A stretch of DNA of 64,000 bases from Narthecium ossifragum (lineage: Eukaryota > Streptophyta > Magnoliopsida > Dioscoreales > Nartheciaceae): positions 3,246,606-3,310,605 of the forward strand of contig OY986973.1 of assembly GCA_963920575.1 (NCBI GenBank). The letters are read 5' to 3'. The notes below the pieces were generated by a model, which did not search any database, was not told the DNA's origin, and saw nothing but the letters and a program-made list of their open reading frames with translations. The number at the start of each line of letters is the position of its first letter. Position 1 is the stretch's first letter. Positions 1 to 9,971 of this stretch are shown piece by piece. Made by a program: the position numbers and the translations under genes.

Positions 1-226
1 CAGGAATCATCGTACCAAGACCTATACCAAAATGGCCATTACTATGACAAAGTAGCAAAACCTAAAAAGATGCAACCTTTTAAACCCAAAGCACAATTAT
101 AACAAAATAGCACTAAAATCCCATTTTTTCCATTGATAAAGCATATACATCCAAAAACTTAAATAATTATCAATATGATTCACACATAGGAGCAATATAG
201 AGAGGGCGAGAAAAGAGAGATGGGAC

Positions 227-382
227 CTCTAGAAATTTGGCTTCTTGCTCCAATTTCTTCAACTCCACCATGATCCGGTGCCTCCCCTTGGTGTCCGGAA
301 TCCGAGGCGCAGCTGCCGCCGTGACCTGGTGATCACCAACGGGGTCCGCTGCCGGGAGCTCCGCCCCATCGGCTGCCAGCAT
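227..382 (-). CDS. Heterotrimeric G-protein gamma subunit, first coding exon (partial gene)
   Basis: On the minus strand an ATG at 382 opens 52 codons that end in GRHRIMVELKKLEQEAKFLE. This is the hallmark N-terminal coiled-coil start of plant type-A G-gamma subunits (rice RGG1, Arabidopsis AGG1), which pair with G-beta at the plasma membrane. The exon ends at 227 with GAG followed by a GT donor (226-225). The remaining exons, with the DPLLP motif and the C-terminal prenylation CaaX box, would lie beyond base 1. An in-frame TAG sits upstream of the ATG, so 382 is the only start. The leader MLAADGAELPAADPV is family-variable. The donor GTCCCATC is weak apart from GT, so the exact splice site is less sure than the family call. 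Bases 1-226 read as intron. Confidence 0.62.
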
Positions 383-774
383 CTCGTCGATCGAATCGAT
401 AATCGGACGACGGCTGGGAAAGCGGGATCTCTAGACGGCCATGGCGTTATCGAATCCTGCAAAGATCCGAGCTGAGGTGATAGAGAGTGGGAAGTCTCCA
501 CTTTTGGTATTCCTGTGACCTTCAGGACATGAGAAAAGCATATGGACCTTTTTTTTATTTTATAATATAGTTTTTATTTTTGGAGGGCGAGAAATCTCTT
601 TTTCACCACCAGGTTGAGCCGGCTCTTCTAAAGATCTTTTTACAAAATTCTGATCAAGACTCGAAATTTCAGGTTCGGTCTGAGACCTAAATGAAGTATT
701 TTTTTTTTTTAAAATCCACTTGTGTTTCGAAACGTTTTGACTATTTCGATTTCGTTCCGGCGGTTTTGATTTCA
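383..774. promoter_or_regulatory. 5' region of the G-gamma gene
   Basis: This is non-coding sequence between the G-gamma start codon and the copia insertion. It holds T/A-rich runs and no ORF that I can support. By position it should contain the 5' UTR and proximal promoter of the minus-strand G-gamma gene. No clear TATA box was found at the expected distance. The copia element has inserted about 395 bp upstream of the start codon. Confidence 0.35.
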
Positions 775-779
775 ATGTT

Positions 780-1829
780 TGTTGGAAAATAATAAGGAGA
801 TTAGGATCTTGCTTTTACTAAGGTAGCAAGAATCCTTTACAATGAGAAGAAGAAACTTAATTCTAAACACTTACCAGATGAGGTAAAAGAACTCCAAACA
901 AAAAAAGAAACGCCGAAGAGGAGGAAGAAGAATCCGGTGTAGATCCGAAGCTTGATCGAGGCCAGTGTACCACACTGTGCCCTTAAGTTCGTATTGCCCA
1001 CCCACCGATGCTTCTGGATCTTCAGGCAAGGAACTCCCAGGTACAACGATCTCCTGCGCGATTGGAAGGAAGCCGGCCTCCGATAGCCCGTCGAACCTTC
1101 GCTGGTACAGTACTCTCTTCAGGACCCTCTAGTGAAGTGGTATGCAAAATGGATGCATGAAGCTTGAACCCTAAAGGGCTGAAAGGGGTCCTATTTATAG
1201 GCTAAGGGAGGAAGCTAATCAGCCATTAGGGGAGATGGAAAGCCAGCCTTATCAGCAAAAAAACAGCCAATAGGAGACCGCCACGTCACCTGGAAACTGA
1301 CAAGCCAAGAGTCAGGTTTCAATCAATTCTCCAGGAATTGAAACTGACTCAATCAATTGAACAGAAGTCTAAGAGTCATAACTGACTCAATCAATTCTGC
1401 ACAGAAGCCCAAGGGTCGGACCAGATCAATTCCAAGTGGTAACTGACTCAGCCCATTAATAATGGGTAGCCCAAGAGTCAGATCCAATTAACTTATCTGA
1501 ACCGTTTTGGAAGTTGAAAAGGTTCAGTGAATCCGAGCTGACTCGACCAGCTCTTGTGTGTAGCAAAAAGGACACCCACGGCGCACGGCGCACGAGCACG
1601 GCCGGCGGCTGTGCGCGCGTGTGGGTGTTCCACCTTTAGTCCTCACATGTGTTCAAAGCCTAAAGGCTCAAAACTCTATATAAACAAGCGATTCCACTTC
1701 CAATATGGGACTAAACTATTTTACACACCTAGGCTCTCCACCTTTTTGGCTATTTTATTAATGGGCTCTCCAAGGCCCATTTGATTCAACCCATGTTTAT
1801 CCCAACTCATTTGGGCTTCAAATCCAACA
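780..1829 (-). repeat. Copia 3' LTR (minus-strand orientation)
   Basis: A 1050-bp repeat that matches 6581-7635 almost throughout, with scattered substitutions and small indels such as those in the GC-rich stretch near 1580-1620. It begins TGTTGGAAAA and ends TCCAACA. ORFs read inside it are not conserved between the two LTRs and are not supported. Confidence 0.95.
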
Positions 1830-1838
1830 ATCCCCCAC
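1830..1838 (-). other. Polypurine tract of the copia element
   Basis: Read on the minus strand, TGTGGGGGA followed by T lies directly before the TGTTGG start of the 3' LTR. This is the usual plus-strand DNA priming site of copia elements and fixes the element's orientation. Confidence 0.8.
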
Positions 1839-2394
1839 ATGAATCAAATGGCTGATCAAAATGCTAAATGATCCCTAATGCATTTGAGAGTACCACAGAA
1901 CATTGTTGCTTCAGGAGAGGTAGTTGTTAGCTTTGAACCTTCCTTAGTGAAACACTATCGAATGTACTTGCTAAACAGTGAACACGATGTCTTGAACTGT
2001 TCAGCTTTCATGTACACTAAGACAATAGCGCTCACACATCTCCTTTCTTATTCCATTGAAAGCTCTTTTGTTGTGTCCATTTCGGCCCTAGACATGCCTG
2101 GTAACATTCTTCGAGTGCTTTAGAGAATTAGCCCTTTACATCATTCTCATAGAAGCGGCCCCTTCTCACTCGACATAGGTGATCTCTTATTAGGAGCATC
2201 TTGTCATACCCCTACTCTTTGTAGATCATTAAAAGCATAAGCTTAACCTTTGCACTATGTAAGTTTATCACTCAGTCATCATAGGAATGGGTAAGAGTGA
2301 TCTAAGCGACTGCCCCCACAATTCGGTTGTCTCATTGAACCTAGAATCTGGGTCTGCCAGATCAGCTAGGTTGGGTTGTCATTGAGAAAGATAG

Positions 2395-4236
2395 TCATTT
2401 CATAGGCTTCAACCCCATTCCTCTCGACGATATATCCACTAGGTCTCTAGTTAGGCCTTTGGTTAGTGGATCTGCAACATTTTCCTTCGATCTCACAAAA
2501 TCGATGGAAATAACACCCGTCGACAATAATTTCCTTACTGAATTATGTCGTCGACGTATATGTCTAGATTTTCCATTATACATATGGCTTTGTGCTTTGC
2601 CTATTGCTGATTGATTATCACAGTGAATGCTAATAGGAGGCACAGGTTTAGGCCACATAAGAATATCTTCTAGGAAGTTACGCAACCATTCTGCTTCTTC
2701 TCCTGCTAGGTCTAACGCTATGAACTCAGCTTCCATAGTCGACCTTGCTATGCAAGTTTGCTTGGATGATTTCCAAGACACTGCTGCACCTCCAATCATA
2801 AAAATAAACCCACTCGTGGATTTTGTATCATTGGAGTCCGAGATCCAGTTTGCATCTGAATATCCTTCAAGCACAGCTGGATACCTCGTATACTGCAATC
2901 CATAATTTGTTGTATACCTTAAATATCTAAGGACTCTGATTAATGCCTTCCAGTGATCCGTACTAGGATTGCTTGTGTATCTACTCAGCTTGTTTACTGA
3001 GTTGACAATATCCGGTCGTGTACAGTTCATGATATACATCAAACTGCCTATGACCCTGAAATATTCCAATTGTTGTACACCTTCACCATGATGTTTCTTT
3101 AGATGTGAGTTAACATCTATCGGTGTCCTGGCTACAGCATCACTACCTTTATCAAATATATTAAGAATTTTCTTAATATAATGATCTTGAGATAAAGTGT
3201 AGCCATCAGATGTCTTGGTAATTTTCATACCAAGTATCACATCAGCGATACCCAAATCCTTCATATCAAAATTTCGTGACAACATGCTCTTAGTAGTTTT
3301 AATGATGTTATTATTGCTACCAATAATGATCATGTCATCTACATAAAGGCATAGGATTATATATTCCTTCTCATCACCTTTTATGTAAACGTATTTATCA
3401 CACTCATTTATGTGAAATCCATTTGTCAGCATTACATGATCAAACTTTTCATGCCACTGCTTAGGTGCTTGTTTTAGTCCATACAAAGACTTAACAAGTC
3501 GGCAGAATTTCTTCTCTTTCCCAGGAACCACAAACCCCTCGGGTTGTTCCATGTAGATTTCTTCTTCCAGATCACCATTTAGCAATGCTGTCTTTACATC
3601 CATTTGATGTATATCCAGATTGTTTAACGCCGCAATGGCGATAATTATTCTGATTGACGTTTTCCTAGTGACTGGAGAATAGGTGTCAAAATAATCCACC
3701 CCTTCGGTTTGCTTGAAACCCTTGACGACAAGCCTTGCCTTGTATTTGTCAACTATTCCATCTGCTTTCATTTTCTTTCGGAAAACACACTTGTAACCCA
3801 AAGGTTTACAACCTGGTGGTAAATCAACCAGTTCCCAAGTATGGTTCTGCATGATGGAATCAATTTCACTTTTCACTGCTTCCTTCCATAAAGGAGCATC
3901 TGGAGTTGACATTGCCTCCTTGAATGTTTGAGGGTCATTTTCTAACAAATATGTTAGAAAGTCTGGGCCGAAGGAAGTTTCCGTTCTAACCCTCTTACTC
4001 CGTCTAGGTTCCTCATCTTCTTCATGAACTGAGGACCTTTGAGTTCTTTCTTCCCTGATGTTCTCATAAGATCTCTCACTAACCTCTGTTGTAGGAGAAG
4101 ACATGTAAGGGAATACGTTTTCGAAGAACGAGGCATCCCTAGCCTCTAAGACAGTGTTCACATGCACTCCAGGATTATCCGATTTATTAACCAAGAATCG
4201 GTAAGCACTACTATCATGTGCATATCCTATGAACAC
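2395..4236 (-). pseudogene. Copia reverse transcriptase and RNase H part of the polyprotein
   Basis: A 613-codon open frame. From the N-terminus it contains the end of the post-integrase region ([14 protein letters not shown]), a linker with EEPRRSKR, and the reverse transcriptase ([30 protein letters not shown], the catalytic YVDDMIIIG near residue 296). The RNase H follows ([35 protein letters not shown]) and then [13 protein letters not shown]. This frame is intact, but it is separated from the upstream gag-integrase part by a frameshift close to 4240, so it could not be made as part of the normal single polyprotein. Confidence 0.93.
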
Positions 4237-6433
4237 AGTCTACCGTTTTCGGCCCTATCCTAGTTCGTTTCGGAACTGGAATTGGAACCTTAGCTAGACA
4301 GCCCTAAACTCTTAAGAACTTGTAACTAGGCGCACGGCCTTTCCACAATTCATAAGGTGTCTTGTCTAACTTTTTGTGCGGTAGTCTATTCAACACATGA
4401 TTCGCTGAAAGTATCGCTTCCCCCCACATGTTGTGAGGTAAGCCTGAACTTATAAGCATGGCATTCATCATTTCCTTTAGCGTCCTATTCTTCCGTTCTG
4501 CTATTCCATTTTGTTATGGAGAATAGGGCACTGTAGTCTGATGAATGATGCCATTTTCAGCACAAATTTGGGCAAAAGGTGACTCATACTCACCTCCCCT
4601 GTCACTTCTCAGCATTTTGATCTTTCTGTCAAGCTGATTTTTCACTTCATTCTTGTAATGAGTGAACATCTCCACTGCCTCATCTTTACTTCTCATTAAG
4701 TAAAGATAGCAATATCTCGTACAATCATCAATAAAGATAATAAAATACCTTTTACCACCTCTAGATTGTACAACTTTCAGATCACAAACATCTGTATGAA
4801 CCAAACCTAAAGGTTCAGTGCTTCGTTCAATTGATTGAAACGAAGTCTTAGCCATTTTTGCTTCCACACAAACCTCGCATTTGTGTTCTTTGTCAATTAT
4901 TAATTTAGGAAGAAGATTTAAGTTTATTAGTCTTTTCATTGAATTATTATTCACATGTCCCAGCCTCCCATGCCATAATTTAAATGACTCAGTCACATAG
5001 GCAACCTTTTCTTTATTAGCCTCTTGGGCAACAGTCATTACATTGGAAGCACTAGCCTTTAAGGCTTCGCAAAATTTGACCTTGGGGATAACTGTCATTA
5101 CATTCATCTTAAAAAGCCCCTCGGTCATATAGCCCCTGCCCAGATACATGCCATTCTTAGACAAGATGACCTTGTCTGACTCGAAGACTAGCTTGAAGCC
5201 CTTCTTGCTCAAAATAGAACCTGAGACCAGATTCTTGCGTATCTCCGGTACATGAAGGACTTTCGTCAGGGTCAGCTCTTTCCCGGACGTCATCTTCAGC
5301 TTCACCGTTCCTTTACCTTCCACCTTGGAGGTTGCAGAGTTTCCCATGTAGCAGTGCTCTCCATCCACTACTTGGTAGGTGTCGAACATCCATCTGTTGG
5401 AGCAGATGTGGCGGGTAGCGCCTGTGTCGACCCACCATTCCCTTGGGTTGCTTCCGACCATATTCACCTCGGTGATGACTGCCACCAGGTGCAAGTCATC
5501 CATCTCTGCACTGAGAGCTTCGGTCAAGTGAGCTTCTGTCCTCTTCTTCTTGGGGGCTGGCTTCTTCTTTCCTTGAGCACTCGGGCGGTTGCGGCAGTCC
5601 TTGGCCCGATGTCCTGCCTTCCCGCAGACAAAGCACTCGCCTTTGAACTTCTGATTCCCGCTGCCTCCCTTAGTGCCCTCGTCGAAGCGCTTGCGCTTCT
5701 TCAAACCGCTGGCATTTTTCACTAAGTTGGACTTAGAATAAATGCCTAGACCGCTGTTCTTATCGGTCTTGCGGTTATCTTGCTCGATCTTTAATCTCCG
5801 AACGAGATCTTCAAGACTCATATCCTTTCGTTTGTGCTTAAGGTAGTTCTTGAAGTCCTTCCAAGAAGGTGGCAATTTCTCTATCATTGCCGCCACTTGG
5901 ACAGGTTCATTCAAAATCATACCTTCAGCACTCATGTCATGGTAGATGAGCTGAAGTTCCTCAACTTGGTCGACAACGCTTCTACTGTCTACCATCTTGT
6001 ACTCAAGGAATCGACCGACAACAAATTTCTTTGCGCCGGCGTCATCCACCTTGTACTTATTGTACAAGGCTTCCCAAAATTCCCTTGCGGTTCTTTTGGG
6101 AAAGTACACGTTGTAGAGCTTGTCGTCCAAGCCGTTCAAAATATAGTTCCGGCATAGGAAGTCAGAATGACCCCAAGCCTGAACCGCAGCTACGGTATGA
6201 GCATTCTTCTGTTCTTCAGTTAGAACAGGCTCATCCTCAGTGAGATACCTGACAAGCTTAAGAGTGGTCAAGTAGAACAGCATTTTCTGCTGCCACAGCT
6301 TGAAATTCAGTCCCTTAAACTTCTCAGGCCTCTCTAGCTGCCCGATCGGCACACTTGGCATTTCCACTACAGGTGGATTGCCAACATGCACTTCCTCACT
6401 TGAGGGGTTCACAGGAACAGATCCTGAAGCCAT
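4237..6433 (-). pseudogene. Copia gag, protease and integrase part of the polyprotein (broken)
   Basis: The ATG at 6433 opens [15 protein letters not shown]. Downstream come a UBN2-type gag region, a CCHC zinc knuckle ([14 protein letters not shown], near residue 270), the aspartic protease site ([12 protein letters not shown]), the pre-integrase motif ([17 protein letters not shown]) and the integrase core ([29 protein letters not shown]). An in-frame TAA at 4514-4516 cuts the integrase. The same frame then continues with integrase-like residues (NGIAERKNRTLKEMMNAML) to a second stop, TAG, at 4304-4306, and a frameshift of about two bases near 4240 precedes the RT frame. Since all three breaks lie in one 280-bp stretch, simple decay and one damaged patch are both possible. 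Confidence 0.93.
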
Positions 6434-6580
6434 CTGCAAAGCAGATCAACCACAAAGTGATTTAGTTATGAGTTGGAGTTCTTATAAAGGAAGTTCCTTT
6501 CAAAAGGAAAAGAAAACAGAAGGATCCGTAGGAGAAGTGGATCCGAATATGAAAAATTCGATAAAATACGAACTTAAGAT

Positions 6581-7635
6581 TGTTGGAAAATAATAAGGAG
6601 ATTAGGATCTTGCTTTTACTAAGGTAGCAAGAATCCTTTACAATGAGAAGAAGAAACTTAATTCTAAACACTTACCATATGAGGTAAAAGAACTCCAAAC
6701 AAAAAAGAAACGCCGAAGAGGAGGAAGAAGAATCCGGTGTAGATCCGAAGCTTGATCGAGGCCAGTGTACCACACTGTACCCTTAAGTTCGTATTGCCCA
6801 CCCACCGGTGCTTCTGGATCTTCAGGCAAGGAACTCCCAGGGTACAACGATCTCCTAGGCGATTGGAAGGAAGCCGGCCTCCGATCGCCCGTCGAACCTT
6901 CGCTGGTACAGTACTCTCTTCAGGACCCTCTAGTGAAGTGGTGTGCAAAATGGATGCATGAAGCTTGAACCCTAAAGGGCTGAAAGGGGTCCTATTTATA
7001 GGCTAAGGGAGGAAGCTGATCAGCCATTAGGGGAGATGGAAAGCCAGCCTTGTCAGCAAAAAAACAGCCAATAGGAGACCACCACGTCACCTGGAAACTG
7101 ACAAGCCAAGAGTCAGGATTCAATCAATTCTCCAGGAATTGAAACTGACTCAATCAATTGAACAGAAGTCTAAGAGTCATAACTGACTCAATCAATTCTG
7201 CACAGAAGCCCAAGGGTCGGACCAGATCAATTCCAAGTGATAACTGACTCAGCCCATTAATAATGGGTAGCCCAAGAGTCAGATCCAATTAACTCATCTG
7301 AACCGTTTCGGAAGTTGAAAAAGTTCAGTGAATCCGAGCTGACTCGACCAGCTCTTGTGTGTAGCAAAAAGGACACCCACCGCCCACGGCGCACGGCCGG
7401 CGGTAGCGGTGCGCGTGTGTGGGTGTTCCACCTTTAGTCCTCACATGTGTTCAAAGCCTAAAGGCTCAAAACTCTATATAAACAAGCGAAAGATTTTTTC
7501 CACTTTCAATATGAGACTAAACTATTTTACACACCTAGGCTCTCCACCTTTTTGGCTATTTTATTAATGGGCTCTCCAAGGCCCATTTAATTCAACTCAT
7601 GTTTAGCCCAACTCATTTGGGCTTCAAATCCAACA
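6581..7635 (-). repeat. Copia 5' LTR (minus-strand orientation)
   Basis: A 1055-bp repeat paired with 780-1829. A minus-strand TATA box (TATAAATA, 6993-7000) sits about 635 bp into the LTR in transcription sense, a likely U3/R promoter. The sequence just inside the LTR (6580 downward on the minus strand) starts ATCTTAAGTTCG and does not match the usual primer tRNA. Confidence 0.93.
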
Positions 7636-7640
7636 ATGTT

Positions 7641-9226
7641 AACATATTAAATTAATAGTCAAAAGTTAAATTATATGAAAAAAAAAGCTTCAAAAAACAC
7701 ATGGAATTTCTTAGGGAGCTCGCAAATATTTTTCATGCATCATCTCATTTTTGTTTGAAGCGAAACTGATAATAATATTGTTGATATAGATGATTATGAT
7801 ATGGTCCAGTGGAGCCACTTATACATGTACCGGTCGCAAACATGTTAACCACATTAATGTTGCTCGTGTTGCTTTGCCATCCATAATAATTAACAAAACC
7901 AACATACATATAACCCTGATATGAATGGATACATAACTGTCAGAAAAAAAAAACATTAAAAAGATGTTTGACGAAACCGGACCAAAACCAGACAACTTTT
8001 AGGCTTCAGGTCTGATTTTGGATTCGGTTTCGTATTGGCAAGCAAAAAATCCGATACATTGCGAGAGATATGTATTGGATTGACCAAAACTTCAAATGAC
8101 GTGAGCAAAGTTAATGGATAAAGATTTGTGTACATGAACAGGTCACAAGTGGCATGTGTAATGCACATGTCACTTATTAGTAGTCAAATATTGATTCTTT
8201 CATCTATCCCATCGGTAATCTGATGAGATAAATTAACGAATCGATAGTTGGCTACCGATTGAGACGGACCTATTAACAAATCAGGGGGGCCAGGCCCCCT
8301 TGAATTTTTTTTTTATTACCTTAACCCCCGTGGGCCCCGCGCCCCACACCCACTACCCTAGTGCCCCCGTCCCCCTGGCTCTCCCTGAGGCCCTGCCGCC
8401 CTGACCCTTCCTTCCCTCGGCCCCCCCTTACTCGAGAGGCTGGGTCCGCCCTGCTTCCGATGGATTGATATGATCCGGTAGTGAGATACCGATGTCATCA
8501 TCTATACCATCGATAGTCCACTACCGATGAAATAAATAAAAGAATCGATATTTGTCTACCGACAGGTGACATGTGTAATCCAGTTCATGTACACAAATCA
8601 ATGCTAAAGCCAAATTCACTATGCATCATGTTACAAGACTGTAGAATGCGTTCGTTGGTTAATCCACCTCTCAACAAGTTGCATGTTTTAGATCTAACCA
8701 GAGTACAGACCTGACCTGACCCATTTACACGCTAACATGCATGACCACCACTACCAATGTTCCTTTGGCGCAGGCGCAACAACTGCCACGTACAAACACG
8801 CTCTAATATTAGAAAGCCATGTGTGTATACACGCGCCGAGCCATGACGCTCCTTCCAATGCTGCATTTATATATGAGCGCTGAGTTATGTATATGCTGAC
8901 ATGGCATGTGTGCATGACACATGCCCGAATCGGCAGTGGACTACTGATTCATTGATCTAAACTATCGGTAGACTCTACCAACCAATCAGTACCTCACTAT
9001 CGATACAATTCAATCGATAATGAGCTATCTGATTCACTGATCTAGTCTATCTACTGATGGATTAAATAAAAGACTACCGATTCAAATCATCAATCATAAG
9101 ATCACCGACGGCGACTCCATCCAACGCAACCCTCATCTCTTCTTTCCTAGCAACTAGCACTAAAGACCGCCCTAGCCTAACGGATCAATTTGTCAAAAAA
9201 AAAAAAAAAACAATAAAGACCGCACC
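7641..9226. other. Intergenic, with small inverted repeats and a C-rich block
   Basis: No gene is seen. A 17-bp inverted repeat (GATTTGTGTACATGAAC at 8123-8139, its complement at 8583-8599), with further imperfect pairing next to it, brackets about 440 bp and may be a decayed non-autonomous DNA element. A C-rich block (about 8283-8460) lies inside. Related fragments of the type CTACCGATTG/ATCGATAGT recur to about 9080. A poly(A) run is at 9195-9210. Confidence 0.4.
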
Positions 9227-9643
9227 ATGCCGTCAACGTCGGAAGTCGACATGCCGCTGGACTTGCCAGAGGTGCCGCGATGAAACCCGAAACGCGAGCC
9301 GACACCTCTTGTCGACCAGCCGGGCATTGAGCATCCACTGGAGTGTGAGCCGGTGCCCGGCGAGGACGATCCGCAGCCAGGCAGCCCGCCGACTCGACGT
9401 GGACCGGAATTCCCTGGGCCTACGGTGCCTTCACCACCGAAGCCGGAGATCCCGGTGCCACCAGAGACCATGCCTCCAACTCCGCCGCCAGATGTTATGC
9501 TGGAGATCCCGGTGCCACCAGAGACCATGCCTCCAACTCCGCCGCCAGATGTTGTGCCACCAGCGCCGCCGGAGATCATGCCACCGGAGAAGGCGCCCCC
9601 TCTGCCGGGCCCTCGGCCTGGTCCATTCATATTTCGAGGCTAG
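9227..9643 (+). pseudogene. Proline-rich protein ORF with an in-frame TGA
   Basis: An ATG at 9227 opens MPSTSEVDMPLDLPEVPR, is stopped by TGA at 9281-9283, and the same frame then stays open to TAG at 9641-9643. The downstream part is very rich in P, E and T and holds two copies of EIPVPPETMPPTPPPDV (57-bp period, units starting at 9446 and 9503), followed by PPAPPEIMPPEKAPPLPGP. The same frame before and after the stop suggests one original ORF broken by a nonsense change. The short N-terminal acidic/proline segment and PPE repeats resemble small plant proline-rich proteins, but no family is recognised. A GC-rich minus-strand ORF over the same bases is judged a shadow. Confidence 0.4.
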
Positions 9644-9971
9644 CTTGTAATATGTTATCTCATTACGTTCACCAACTAAATAAGAGAAAAGTTGAACAAT
9701 AGTTGCATTTCCATGCCACTGTTCTCTATATGTCTCTTACAAATGGTGAATTGAGATCAATACCTGTTTTGATGTGAGAATTGCAAGAAGGCAAGAAGAG
9801 CAATGGAGCACTTAAATGTTTATTCATACGTACCAAAGGTACATACACACTGTCATATTGTCTAGCGATATTGAAACAAGCAGCTCCTGATCTCTGGTTT
9901 TATAACATTGGATCTCTCATGACACTCACAATCATAAACATGATATTTAGAGATTGATACAGCTAAGGTTC
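9644..9971. other. Spacer containing the 3' UTR of the first aldo-keto reductase
   Basis: No ORF of note. The part from about 9860 resembles the sequence just downstream of the second reductase (near 29250-29345; shared TGATCTC, TTATAACAT, GGATCTCTCA). This is expected if the duplication included the 3' UTRs. Confidence 0.5.

Larger units (their letters stand above)
780..7635 (-). mobile_element. Ty1/copia LTR retrotransposon, complete but with broken ORFs
   Basis: A 6.86-kb element with near-identical LTRs (780-1829 and 6581-7635), both starting TGTTGG and ending CCAACA. It is flanked by a perfect 5-bp target duplication ATGTT (775-779 and 7636-7640). Transcription runs on the minus strand: gag-protease-integrase (6433 to about 4237), then RT-RNase H (4236-2395), the copia order. 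A polypurine tract TGTGGGGGA abuts the 3' LTR. There is no canonical initiator-Met primer-binding site (TGGTATCAGAGC) next to the 5' LTR. Two in-frame stops and one frameshift break the polyprotein, so this copy is not autonomous as sequenced. The near identity of the LTRs indicates a fairly recent insertion. Confidence 0.95.

Noticed and set aside
1554..1784. ORF inside the copia LTR (and its relative at 7355-7567)
   Set aside because: The two LTR copies do not conserve the reading frame and there is no known LTR-encoded protein here.
2627..2905. Plus-strand ORF opposite the RNase H region
   Set aside because: It is the antisense shadow of the copia RNase H frame.
5252..6157. Plus-strand ORFs opposite gag
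   Set aside because: Antisense shadows of the gag-protease frame; no conserved domain.
9193..9630. Glycine-rich minus-strand ORF
   Set aside because: Complement of the proline-rich plus-strand repeats; composition artefact.
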